13,832 bases of DNA. Origin: Thermoleophilia bacterium (GTDB lineage: Bacteria; Actinomycetota; Thermoleophilia; Gaiellales; Gaiellaceae). The notes under the pieces were generated by a model, which saw only the letters and a list, made by a program, of their open reading frames with translations, was not told the origin of the DNA and ran no database searches. This document shows positions 1 to 6,673 of the stretch, piece by piece; the stretch's first letter is position 1, and each line of letters starts with the position of its first letter. The position numbers were made by a program, and so were the translations under genes. The stretch spans positions 1-13,832 of the forward strand of contig JADLFG010000026.1 of assembly GCA_020845695.1 (NCBI GenBank), given 5' to 3'.

Positions 1-70
1 ACGCGGCCGCGGACGCGACAAGCGTCGCCCGCAGCTTACGCCGGCCCCTCCACATGGAAACCTTGCTCAT
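1..70 (-). CDS. N-terminus of a probable secreted or membrane protein (partial)
   Basis: Read leftward from an ATG at 70-68, the frame stays open to the window edge and gives about 23 residues, beginning MSKVSMWRGRRKLRATLVAS and then alanines. A basic n-region (RGRRK) followed by a hydrophobic alanine/valine stretch is what a Sec or Tat signal peptide, or a first membrane helix, looks like. A strong Shine-Dalgarno core (GGAGG, minus strand, plus positions 77-81) lies 6 nt before the ATG, which decides the start. The body of the protein is outside the window, so its function cannot be called. It is divergent from gcvT. Confidence 0.6.
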   Translation of the reverse strand, partial: MSKVSMWRGRRKLRATLVASAAA

Positions 71-76
71 ACCACC

Positions 77-81
77 CCTCC
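77..81 (-). promoter_or_regulatory. Shine-Dalgarno site of the leftward partial gene
   Basis: The minus strand reads GGGAGGGG around these positions, with the GGAGG core 6 nt from the ATG at 70. Together with the ferredoxin gene at the other end of the window, it is one of the clearest ribosome-binding sites here. This contrasts with the many genes that have none. Confidence 0.6.
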
Positions 82-93
82 CAGTTCGAATGA

Positions 94-174
94 CTCTCCC
101 TTTCCGACAGAGAGCGTAGGTCGGGCGCAACCCTACCACCCCGGGCGGACGGGGGCAACCGGCTGCGCCCGGGC
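94..174. other. Structured intergenic segment, three candidate stems
   Basis: In the 231-bp spacer between the leftward secreted-protein start and gcvT, three adjacent inverted repeats can be read: CTCTC 94-98 with GAGAG 110-114, GTAGG 116-120 with CCTAC 132-136, and CCCGGGC 140-146 with GCCCGGG 167-173. An alternative pairing (CCGAC 104-108 with GTCGG 120-124) excludes the first two. Mutually exclusive stems just upstream of a strong Shine-Dalgarno site are what a regulatory leader of the minus-strand gene would look like. No riboswitch consensus is convincingly matched. A weak TTGACG (minus, 199-204) could be a -35 element, but its partner at 17 bp (TTCGTA) is poor. Confidence 0.25.
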
Positions 175-301
175 TTACGAAGTCCTTACCCGCGCTCACG
201 TCAAGAGAAGCTGTACGCCCCCGGCGGCGGTTCTCCTGCCGGGTCTTCGCGCCGGCGCGCTTGTCGCCGCGCGGGCGGGGCGGGGCGGGCAGACTACGGG
301 C

Positions 302-1321
302 GTGCAGGCGCTCCGGCGCACCCCGCTCCACGAACGGCACGCCGCCCTCGGCGCGCGGCTCGTCCCGTTCGCCGGCTTCGAGCTGCCGGTCCTCTACACG
401 TCGATCGTCGCGGAGCACCGGGCGGTGCGGGAGCGGGCGGGCGTCTTCGACGTCTCGCACATGGGCCAGCTCGAGCTCGCCGGTGGCTGGGCGCACGGCT
501 ACCTGCAGGGCTTCTTGACGAACGACCTCGATCGGATCGGCGCCGGCCGGGCGCAGTACACGCTGCTCACGAACGGGCGCGGCGGCGTCGTCGACGACCT
601 GATCGCCTACCGGCGCGACGACGGCTACCTGCTCGTCGTCAACGCCGCCAACGTCGCCGCGGACGCGCGGGCGCTCGCGCGCGCGACGGACCGGTCAGAG
701 GAGTACGCCATGCTGGCGGTGCAGGGGCCGGCGGCGCTCTCGCTGCTCGGGGTCGAGCTCGAGCCGTTCGCGTTTCGCGAGGAGCGGGTGCTCGGCGTCG
801 ACTGCCTCCTCTGCGGCACCGGCTACACCGGGGAGCTGGGCTGCGAGCTCCTCTGCGCGCCCGGGGACGCCGGCGCGCTCTGGGACGGGATCCTCGCGCT
901 GGGCGTCGTGCCGTGCGGGCTCGGCGCGCGCGACACGCTGCGGCTCGAGGCCTGCTACCCGCTCCACGGCCAGGATCTCACTCCCGCGCGGACGCCGATC
1001 GAGGCGGGCCTCGCCTGGGCGTGCGCGCTCGAGAAGGAGTTCCCGGGGGTCGAGGTGCTCCGGCGCCAGCGGGCCGAGGGGACGGCCGAGCGGCTGGCGG
1101 CGCTGGTGATGGCCGAGCGGGCGATCCCGCGGGCGGGCATGGCGATCCTCGAGGGCGGGGAGGTCACGTCGGGCGGATACTCTCCCGTGCTGGACGCGGG
1201 CATCGGGCTCGCGTACGTCCCGGCCGGCCTGGCCGTGCCCGGGACGGAGCTGACCGTCGACGTGCGCGGGCGGCCGAAGAGGGCCAGGGTGGCCGAGAGG
1301 CCGATCTACCGGCGGGCGTGA
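302..1321 (+). CDS. gcvT: Glycine cleavage system T protein (aminomethyltransferase)
   Basis: The 339-residue product transfers the methylene carbon of the aminomethyl-lipoyl H protein to tetrahydrofolate and releases ammonia, in the cytoplasm. Visible family motifs are PLHERHAALGARLVPFAGFELPV near the N-terminus, FDVSHMGQ (49-56), the catalytic-aspartate segment GGVVDDLI (94-101), AVQGPAA (139-145), GYTGE (174-178) and GARDTLRLEA followed by LHGQDL. It is slightly shorter than the roughly 360 residues usual for the family but ends properly. The start is GTG at 302, because the conserved N-terminal motif begins only a few residues in. No clear Shine-Dalgarno site is present. A CAGACT box ends 6 nt before the GTG, so the mRNA may be leaderless. 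It is the first gene of the gcvT-H-PA-PB operon, 33 bp before gcvH. Confidence 0.95.
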   Translation: MQALRRTPLHERHAALGARLVPFAGFELPVLYTSIVAEHRAVRERAGVFDVSHMGQLELAGGWAHGYLQGFLTNDLDRIGAGRAQYTLLTNGRGGVVDDLIAYRRDDGYLLVVNAANVAADARALARATDRSEEYAMLAVQGPAALSLLGVELEPFAFREERVLGVDCLLCGTGYTGELGCELLCAPGDAGALWDGILALGVVPCGLGARDTLRLEACYPLHGQDLTPARTPIEAGLAWACALEKEFPGVEVLRRQRAEGTAERLAALVMAERAIPRAGMAILEGGEVTSGGYSPVLDAGIGLAYVPAGLAVPGTELTVDVRGRPKRARVAERPIYRRA

Positions 1322-1354
1322 GCGGCAAGAACGAGCGGAAGGGACGGTGCGACG

Positions 1355-1741
1355 ATGGAGAGCTACCCGGACGAGCTCCTGTATCACCCCGAGCACGACT
1401 GGGCCCGCGTCGAGGGTGGCGAGGCGACGCTCGGGGTAACCTGGCACGCGCAGGACGCGCTCGGCGAGGTCGTCCACTACGAGCCGCCCGAGGTCGGGGC
1501 CGCGGTCGTCAGGGACGAGAGCTACGGCGAGCTCGAGTCGGTCAAGGCCGTCTCGGACGTGATCGCCCCGCTCTCCGGCGAGGTGCTCGAGGTCAACCTG
1601 AGGGTTACGGAGCAGCCGGAGCTCGTCAACGACGACCCGTACGGGGAAGGCTGGCTCGTCCGGATCCGGCTCAGCGATCCGTCCGAGCTCGAGGCCCTGC
1701 TCGACGCGTCCGCCTACCGGGCGGCGCTCGAGTCCGCCTGA
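1355..1741 (+). CDS. gcvH: Glycine cleavage system H protein (lipoyl carrier)
   Basis: This 128-residue lipoyl-domain protein shuttles the aminomethyl group from the P protein to the T protein and is reoxidised by the L protein. The N-terminus (YPDELLYHPEHDWARVEGG) and the lipoylation segment GELESVKAVSDVIAPLSGEV are classical, with the modified lysine at position 64. The C-terminal DPYGEGWLVRIRL is also typical, and the length is normal. The ATG at 1355 is preceded by a purine-rich GGAAGGGA. Its stop is one base before the gcvPA start (TGA-G-ATG), which points to translational coupling. Confidence 0.96.
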   Translation: MESYPDELLYHPEHDWARVEGGEATLGVTWHAQDALGEVVHYEPPEVGAAVVRDESYGELESVKAVSDVIAPLSGEVLEVNLRVTEQPELVNDDPYGEGWLVRIRLSDPSELEALLDASAYRAALESA

Positions 1742-1742
1742 G

Positions 1743-3110
1743 ATGGGCGCCGGCGCCGGGGCGCCCGCGCAGCGGCCGTACCTCGCGCTGACGGAGGACG
1801 ACGCGGAAGCGATGCTGGCCGCGATCGGGGTCGGCTCGGTCGAGGAGCTGTTCCGGGACGTCCCCGCGGCCGTGCGGCTCGGGCGGGAGCTCGAGCTCGA
1901 GCCGGCGCTGACCGAGGCGGAGCTGGTCGCGCACGTCGCGGAGCTCGCCGCCGAGAACGCCCACGCGGGCCGAGAGCTCTCCTTCCTCGGGGCCGGCGTC
2001 TACGACCACTACGTGCCGGCGATCGTGGACGCGGTGCTCGCCCGCGGCGAGCTCTTGACCGCGTACACGCCCTACCAGCCGGAGCTGAGCCAGGGGATCC
2101 TGCAGGCGATCTTCGAGTACCAGACCGCGATCTGCGAGCTGACCGGGATGGACGTGGCCAACGCGTCCGGGTACGACGGGGCCACGGTTGCCGCGGACGC
2201 GTGCTACCTGGCCAGGCACGCGACCGGCCGGCGGCGGGTCGTCGTCGCGCAGACGCTGGCGCCGCAGGTGAGGCGGGTCGTGCGCACGTACGCGGTCGGG
2301 TTCGGGATGGAGGTGGTCGAGGTGCCGCACCGGGACGGGGTCACCGACCCGGACGAGCTCGCTGCGGCGTGCGAGGGGGCCGCGTGCGCGATCTTCCCGC
2401 AGCCGGGCTTCCTCGGCTGCCTCGAGCCGGCGCCCCAGCTGGCGGCGGCGGCGGGGGCCGCTGGCGCGCTCGCGGTCGCGCACGTCGACCCGCTCTCGCT
2501 GGGCGTGCTCGAGGCGCCGGGCGCCTACGGCTGCGACGTCGCGGTCGGGGAGGGGCAGGGGGCCGGCAACCCGCTCTCCTACGGCGGGCCGCACTTCGGC
2601 TTCCTGGCGGCGCGGGAGGAGCTCTTGCGCCGGCTGCCGGGGCGGATCGCCGGCGAGACCGTCGACGCGGACGGGCGGCGCGGCTTCGTGCTCACGCTCC
2701 AGACGCGCGAGCAGCACATTCGCCGCGAGAAGGCGACCTCGAACATCACCACGAACCAGACGCTCTGCGCGCTCGCCGGGCTCGTCTACCTCGCCTGGTT
2801 GGGGCCGGCGGGGCTCAGGGAGCTGGGGGAGACGTGCCTCGCGCTCGCCGGCTACGCGCGCGAGCAGCTCCGGGCCGTTGGCGTGACGCCCCGCTTCGAG
2901 CAGCCCGCGTTCAAGGAGGTGGCGGTGCGGATCGGTCGGCCCGCGGAGGAGGTGGTGGCGCGCGCCCGCGCGGCGGGCGTCCACCCTGGCTACCCGCTCG
3001 GGCGCGACTACGAGGGGCTGGACGACACGCTCCTCGTCGCCGTCACCGAGCGGCGCACCCCGGCCGAGATCGACCGGCTCGCCGAGGTGCTCGCCGAGGC
3101 GGCGGCGTGA
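1743..3110 (+). CDS. gcvPA: Glycine dehydrogenase (decarboxylating) subunit 1, P-protein alpha
   Basis: This 455-residue subunit is the N-terminal half of the PLP-dependent P-protein. In bacteria with a split P-protein it pairs with GcvPB to decarboxylate glycine and load the aminomethyl group on lipoyl-GcvH. Typical motifs are YLALTEDD-AEAMLAAIG (13-29), FLGAGVYDHYVPAIVDAV, YTPYQPELSQGILQAIFEYQ, TGMDVANASGYDG and REKATSNITTNQTLCALAG. The PLP lysine is not expected here, since it lies on the other subunit. About 10 extra residues (MGAGAGAPAQ) precede the usual N-terminus. The ATG is one base after the gcvH stop. It ends at TGA 3108-3110, which overlaps a GTG in the frame of gcvPB. Confidence 0.96.
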   Translation: MGAGAGAPAQRPYLALTEDDAEAMLAAIGVGSVEELFRDVPAAVRLGRELELEPALTEAELVAHVAELAAENAHAGRELSFLGAGVYDHYVPAIVDAVLARGELLTAYTPYQPELSQGILQAIFEYQTAICELTGMDVANASGYDGATVAADACYLARHATGRRRVVVAQTLAPQVRRVVRTYAVGFGMEVVEVPHRDGVTDPDELAAACEGAACAIFPQPGFLGCLEPAPQLAAAAGAAGALAVAHVDPLSLGVLEAPGAYGCDVAVGEGQGAGNPLSYGGPHFGFLAAREELLRRLPGRIAGETVDADGRRGFVLTLQTREQHIRREKATSNITTNQTLCALAGLVYLAWLGPAGLRELGETCLALAGYAREQLRAVGVTPRFEQPAFKEVAVRIGRPAEEVVARARAAGVHPGYPLGRDYEGLDDTLLVAVTERRTPAEIDRLAEVLAEAAA

Positions 3111-3289
3111 CGGCCGCGGCGGGCGCGGGGACCCCGGGGGCCGTCGGCGGGGCGGGCGGCGGGGGCGGCAGGGGCGCGGGCGCTCGGGCGGATGTCCGGG
3201 CGGGACACGTCCGGGGGCCGGGCCCCGGGACACGTCCTGGTGGGACGGGGGGCGGTTCCGCCGGCGGCGCCCCGGGGCCGGAGCCCGGC
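3111..3289 (+). repeat. gcvPA-gcvPB spacer with repeat-like palindromic sequence
   Basis: If gcvPB starts at 3290, this is a 179-bp spacer inside the operon. It contains ATGTCCGGG (3192-3200) and two copies of GGGACACGTCC (3202-3212 and 3226-3236) flanking a GGGGGCCGGGCCCC palindrome. ATGTCCGGG recurs in the dispersed repeats at 6638 and 11547. If translated from the overlapping GTG at 3107, it would give about 60 low-complexity Gly/Ala/Arg residues that do not resemble the P-protein N-terminus. Confidence 0.4.
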
Positions 3290-4741
3290 TTGGCGCTCCT
3301 CTACGAACGGTCGCGGCCCGGGCGGCGGGCTGGCACCGTCCCCTCTTACCCTCTAGCGAAGGTGGAGGCTCCGGCCGGACTGCGGCGGACGGCGCCGCCG
3401 CGCCTGCCGGAGGTCTCCGAGCCCGACCTCGTCCGGCACTTCACTGCTCTCTCCCGGCGGAACTTCGGTGTCGACACGGGCTTCTACCCGCTCGGGTCCT
3501 GCACCATGAAGCACAACCCGAGGGTTGGGGAGCGGCTCGCTGCGCTGCCCGGTTTCCGCGATCTTCACCCTCAACAGGAGCCTGACGGTTGTCAGGGAGC
3601 CCTCGAGCTGATGTGGAGGCTTCAGGTGATCCTGGCGGAGATCGCGGGACTCGACGCGGTCACGCTTCAGCCGGCGGCGGGGTCGCAGGGGGAACTGCTC
3701 GGGCTGATGCTCGTCCGGGCCTGCCTGCGCGACCGCGGCGAGGGCGGACGGACCGAGGTGATCGTCCCCGACACAGCGCACGGCACGAACCCGGCGAGCG
3801 TGGCGATGGCGGGGTTCGAGCTCGTCCCGGTGACGACCGACCCGCGCGGTAACGTCGATCTCGGCGAGGTGCGCGGGAGGCTGTCGGAGCGGACGGCGGC
3901 GCTGATGCTGACGAACCCCTCGACGCTGGGGCTGTTCGACGAGGGCGTCGAGGAGCTGACGCGGCTCGTCCACGAGGCGGGCGGCCTCTGTTACTACGAC
4001 GGCGCGAACCTGAACGCGGTCTGCGGCATCTTGCGGCCGGGCGAGATGGGGTTCGACGTCGTCCACTTCAACCTCCACAAGACGTTCGGGACGCCGCACG
4101 GGGGCGGCGGCCCCGGGGCCGGGCCGATCGCCGTGTCGGCCGCGCTCGAGCCCTACCTGCCGGTGCCCGTGCTGGTGCGGCGCGCCGACGGGAGCTTCGA
4201 CCTCGAGCGGGAGGCGCAGCGGCCCCTGTCGGTGGGGCAGGTGCGCGGGTTCCCCGGCCCGTTCGGGGTGCTCGTCCGCGCGTACGCGTTCCTGCGCGCG
4301 TGGGGGCCCGGGCTGCGGCAGATGTCGGAGGCGGCGGTGCTGAACGCGAACTACCTGCTGGCGCGGCTGCGGGAGGGCTACGAGCTCCCGTACGAGCGGC
4401 TCTGCATGCACGAGTTCGTCCTCTCCGCGCGGCGGTTGAAGCGCGAGCACGGCGTGTCCGCGCTCGACGTCGCGAAGCGGCTGATGGACTACGGGTTCCA
4501 CCCGCCGACGATCTACTTCCCGCTGGTCGTGCCGGAGGCGCTCATGATCGAGCCTACGGAGACGGAGTCGAAGGAGACGCTCGACGCGTTCGCCGACGCG
4601 CTGCTCGCGATCGCGCAAGAGGCCGAGAGCGATCCGGAGCTCGTCCGCTCCGCCCCGCATTCGACCGTCGTCGGGCGCCTCGACGAGGCGCGTGCCGTCA
4701 GGCAGCCGGTCGTGCGCCACCGGTTCGGCGACGAGGCCTGA
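3290..4741 (+). CDS. gcvPB: Glycine dehydrogenase (decarboxylating) subunit 2, P-protein beta
   Basis: This is the catalytic, PLP-binding half of the split P-protein, working with GcvPA. Motifs are LLYERSRPGRRAG at the N-terminus, LPEVSEPDLVRHFTALSRRN, GVDTGFYPLGSCTMKHNP, TLQPAAGSQGE, DTAHGTNPASVAMAGF and the PLP-lysine segment VVHFNLHKTFGTPHGGGGPG with the lysine at residue 264. The start is uncertain. TTG at 3290 has GGAG 6 nt upstream and gives 483 residues, matching family length and N-terminus. GTG at 3107 overlaps the gcvPA stop, has GAGG 7 nt upstream and gives 544 residues, but adds low-complexity sequence from a repeat-bearing region. I prefer TTG 3290. No L-protein gene follows. Confidence 0.92.
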   Translation: MALLYERSRPGRRAGTVPSYPLAKVEAPAGLRRTAPPRLPEVSEPDLVRHFTALSRRNFGVDTGFYPLGSCTMKHNPRVGERLAALPGFRDLHPQQEPDGCQGALELMWRLQVILAEIAGLDAVTLQPAAGSQGELLGLMLVRACLRDRGEGGRTEVIVPDTAHGTNPASVAMAGFELVPVTTDPRGNVDLGEVRGRLSERTAALMLTNPSTLGLFDEGVEELTRLVHEAGGLCYYDGANLNAVCGILRPGEMGFDVVHFNLHKTFGTPHGGGGPGAGPIAVSAALEPYLPVPVLVRRADGSFDLEREAQRPLSVGQVRGFPGPFGVLVRAYAFLRAWGPGLRQMSEAAVLNANYLLARLREGYELPYERLCMHEFVLSARRLKREHGVSALDVAKRLMDYGFHPPTIYFPLVVPEALMIEPTETESKETLDAFADALLAIAQEAESDPELVRSAPHSTVVGRLDEARAVRQPVVRHRFGDEA

Positions 4742-4868
4742 GCCCCGCCGGGGAGGCGGCCGGGCCGGGGAGCGCGGCCGCGGCCGGCGGGGATGTCGCG
4801 CTCCGTCCAGCCGCGAAGTGAGCCCCCGGCCAGCCCGCCGGCGCCGGGGCGCCGGTGCCCGCCGCGGC
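4742..4868. other. GC-rich intergenic stretch after gcvPB
   Basis: This lies between the gcvPB stop and the tandem repeat cluster. It holds small GC palindromes (for example CCCCGCCGGGG at 4744-4754) but no T-run, so no classical intrinsic terminator is seen. Its last bases are the start of the first GGCCATGTCC decamer (4866-4875). I see no gene in it. Confidence 0.4.
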
Positions 4869-5222
4869 CATGTCCCACACCCCGATGGAGGGGTCAGACA
4901 CCTCTTGAGGCGGTTTCGGCGGGCGAGATCAATCTCGCCCCTACGTGGTTCGTGGTTCGTTCCTGGCACGTGCCTGGCCCGTGCCAGGCACCGGCTGGCA
5001 TGTCCCACACCCCGATGGAGGGGTCAGACACCTCTTGAGGCGGTTTCGGCGGGCGAGATCAATCTCGCCCCTACGTGGTTCGTGGTTCGTTCCTGGCTCG
5101 TGCCTGGCACGTGCCAGGCACCGGCTGGCACTTGAGGCGGTGGCGGCCGGCGAGGCGAACCTCGCCCGCTACGTGATACGCGATTCCGCGGGCGGTGGTG
5201 CCTGGCTCGCGCCAGGCACCGG
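4869..5222. repeat. Tandem repeat of about 130 bp, two full copies plus one shortened copy
   Basis: Copies span 4869-4998 and 4999-5128 and differ at two positions by eye (4968/5098 and 4979/5109). A diverged third copy (5129-5222) lacks the first module. Each full copy has three parts: a head, CATGTCC plus GGGGTCAGACACC; a perfect hairpin, GGGCGAGAT-CA-ATCTCGCCC (4921-4940, 5051-5070); and a second hairpin, GTGCCTGGC with GCCAGGCAC around a 4-nt loop (4970-4991, 5100-5121). In copy 3 the stems persist with paired changes: GGCGAGG-CGAA-CCTCGCC (5149-5166) and a 10-bp GGTGCCTGGC/GCCAGGCACC stem (5197-5220). It sits between the convergent gcvPB and rlmN and could act as a bidirectional RNA-structure boundary. 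Confidence 0.9.
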
Positions 5223-5235
5223 CACGCGCCGCGGC

Positions 5236-6249
5236 CTACGGGCTGCCGCGCACGGGTACCGGCTCTCTGCCGCGCGCCGCCGCGGCAAGCTGGCCGCAGG
5301 CGGCGGCGACATCGCGCCCGCGCGTCACCCGCACCGTCACGGATAGGCCGGCCCGCTCGAGCGTCGCGCGGAACGCGGCGATGGCCTTCGGCGACGACGC
5401 CTCGAACACCCCGGTCGGGTTGTACGGGATCAGGTTGACCTTGTAGACGCGCCGATCGAGGAGCCGCGCGAGCGCCGCCGCCTGCTCGGCCCGGTCGTTG
5501 ACCCCGGCGAGCCGCACGTACTCGACGAACACCATCCGCCGCCGCCGCGCGTGGTAGGCCTCGCAGGCGGCGAGCACGTCAGCGAGCGGGTAGCGGTCGT
5601 TCACCGGCATCAAGCGCGAGCGCAGCGCGTCGTCCGGGGCGTGCAGGGAGAGCGCGAGTCGCAGCGGCAACTCGACCTCCGCGAAACGCACGAGCCCGGG
5701 CAGCCACCCGACCGTCGAGACCGCCGTCCGCCGGTGGGAGATCCCGAGGTCGGGTAACCGCCGGCACGCCTCGAGCACCGCGTCGAGGTTCATGAGCGGC
5801 TCGCCCATTCCCATGAACACGCAGTGGTCGACCTCGCCGGCCCGGCGGAAGTGCAGCGCCTGGTCGAGGATCTCCGATCCGGTCAGGTTGCGCCCGAAGC
5901 GCATCTGCCCGGTCGCGCAGAACGAGCAGGTGAGCGGGCAGCCAGACTGGCTCGACACGCAGAGCGAGCGGCGCCCGTCGCGAAACCGCATCGAGACCGC
6001 CTCGACCGGGTGCCCGTCGGCGGTCCGGAAGAGCGCCTTCACCGTCCCGTCCCGCGCCCGCGCTTCCTCGGCCAGCTCGAGCGTGGAGAACGGCACCGCG
6101 GCCGCCAGCTCACGCCGCAGTGCCGCCGGCAGCGACGTCATCTCGTCGTAGCCACCGGTCCCGCGCGCCGTCCACTCCCACACCTGCCGGGTACGGTAGC
6201 CGGGCTCGCCCCGGGCGGCGAGAGTCTGTTCGAGCAGTCCGAGATCCAC
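5236..6249 (-). CDS. rlmN: 23S rRNA (adenine2503-C2)/tRNA (adenine37-C2) methyltransferase RlmN, radical SAM
   Basis: This 337-residue radical-SAM enzyme methylates C2 of A2503 in 23S rRNA (and A37 in some tRNAs). The [4Fe-4S] motif C-x3-C-x2-C is CPLTCSFC, Cys104, Cys108 and Cys111. The two mechanistic cysteines are present: Cys97 in [10 protein letters not shown] and Cys318 in AACGQL. Also typical are [48 protein letters not shown] and NLIPYNP. Length fits the shorter bacterial RlmN proteins. It starts with GTG (6249-6247). No Shine-Dalgarno site is visible, but TACGCT lies 6 nt upstream, suggesting a leaderless mRNA. It converges with gcvPB, separated by the repeat cluster, and is divergent from the kinase remnant. 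Confidence 0.95.
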   Translation of the reverse strand: MDLGLLEQTLAARGEPGYRTRQVWEWTARGTGGYDEMTSLPAALRRELAAAVPFSTLELAEEARARDGTVKALFRTADGHPVEAVSMRFRDGRRSLCVSSQSGCPLTCSFCATGQMRFGRNLTGSEILDQALHFRRAGEVDHCVFMGMGEPLMNLDAVLEACRRLPDLGISHRRTAVSTVGWLPGLVRFAEVELPLRLALSLHAPDDALRSRLMPVNDRYPLADVLAACEAYHARRRRMVFVEYVRLAGVNDRAEQAAALARLLDRRVYKVNLIPYNPTGVFEASSPKAIAAFRATLERAGLSVTVRVTRGRDVAAACGQLAAAARGREPVPVRGSP

Positions 6250-6255
6250 GGGCCA

Positions 6256-6261
6256 AGCGTA
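6256..6261 (-). promoter_or_regulatory. Candidate -10 element for leaderless rlmN
   Basis: The minus strand reads TACGCT (TAnnnT) with 6 nt to the GTG start at 6249. Transcription would begin at or next to the start codon. No convincing -35 element is seen. Confidence 0.5.
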
Positions 6262-6296
6262 GACGCAGGCAGGCGGCGGCCCGGCGATGGCGGGGC

Positions 6297-6563
6297 GTGA
6301 CCGAGCGCGACGCGCTCGGAACCGGCGTCCCGGCAGGCAGCTACCTGACCCTCGAGGTCGCCGACACGGGCAGCGGGATGGACGCGAACACGCGGGCCCG
6401 GATCTTCGAGCCGCATTTCACGACCAAGGAGCAGGGCAAGGGTAGCGGCCTCGGGCTCGCGACCGTGTTCGGGATCATCGAGCAGAGCGGCGGCCACGTC
6501 GCGACCGACAGCGTTCCCGGCGTCGGATCGACGTTCACGACCTACCTCCCGCGCGCCGGCTGA
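6297..6563 (+). pseudogene. Remnant of a sensor histidine kinase (ATPase C-terminus only)
   Basis: From GTG 6297 this 88-residue frame matches only the last part of a HATPase_c domain. It has [15 protein letters not shown] with the G1 box (23-28), [11 protein letters not shown] with the F box (37-41), the G2 box GKGSGLGLA (47-55) and a proper end, [12 protein letters not shown]. The N box, the phospho-accepting histidine domain and any sensor domain are missing upstream, where rlmN begins 47 bp away on the other strand. The wording of the motifs resembles large PAS-type hybrid kinases. The intact codons and clean end suggest a recent truncation, and a dispersed-repeat cluster lies just downstream. 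It could be an expressed small protein, but on its own it could not be a kinase. Confidence 0.6.
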
Positions 6564-6608
6564 CGGTCTCCACTCCCCGCGTGCGCCGCTGCCCCGCGTG
6601 TCCACTTC

Positions 6609-6646
6609 GGCCATGTCCCGGGGCCAGACCCCCGGCCATGTCCGGG
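6609..6646. repeat. Short dispersed-repeat cluster (two GGCCATGTCC copies)
   Basis: Two copies of GGCCATGTCC (6609-6618 and 6634-6643) flank CGGGGCCAGACCCC, a variant of the GGGGTCAGACCCC palindrome seen at 11551-11800. It lies between the end of the kinase remnant and the end of the antiporter gene, that is, between convergent frames. The rest of this gap (6564-6673) shows nothing else. Confidence 0.6.
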
Positions 6647-6673
6647 AAGGACGGGCGGTTGTCGGGCGCCGCG

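Noticed and set aside
71..301. Glycine riboswitch before gcvT
   Set aside because: This was expected from context, but I could not find the conserved tandem aptamer motifs on the plus strand.
3107..3289. GTG 3107 as the start of gcvPB
   Set aside because: It would add about 61 low-complexity residues from repeat-like DNA. TTG 3290 has a good ribosome-binding site and gives the family length. The question is kept open as a finding.
4742..4868. Intrinsic terminator after gcvPB
   Set aside because: GC palindromes are present but with no following T-run, so a classical rho-independent terminator is not supported.
1671..5008. Very long open frames on the minus strand opposite the gcv operon
   Set aside because: They are arginine/proline-rich shadows of the GC-rich gcv genes, show no family motifs and lie wholly opposite well-recognised proteins.
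4869..5222. CRISPR array or small coding genes in the 130-bp repeats
   Set aside because: There are no unique spacers, and the open frames there simply translate the repeat twice, with no protein-like features.
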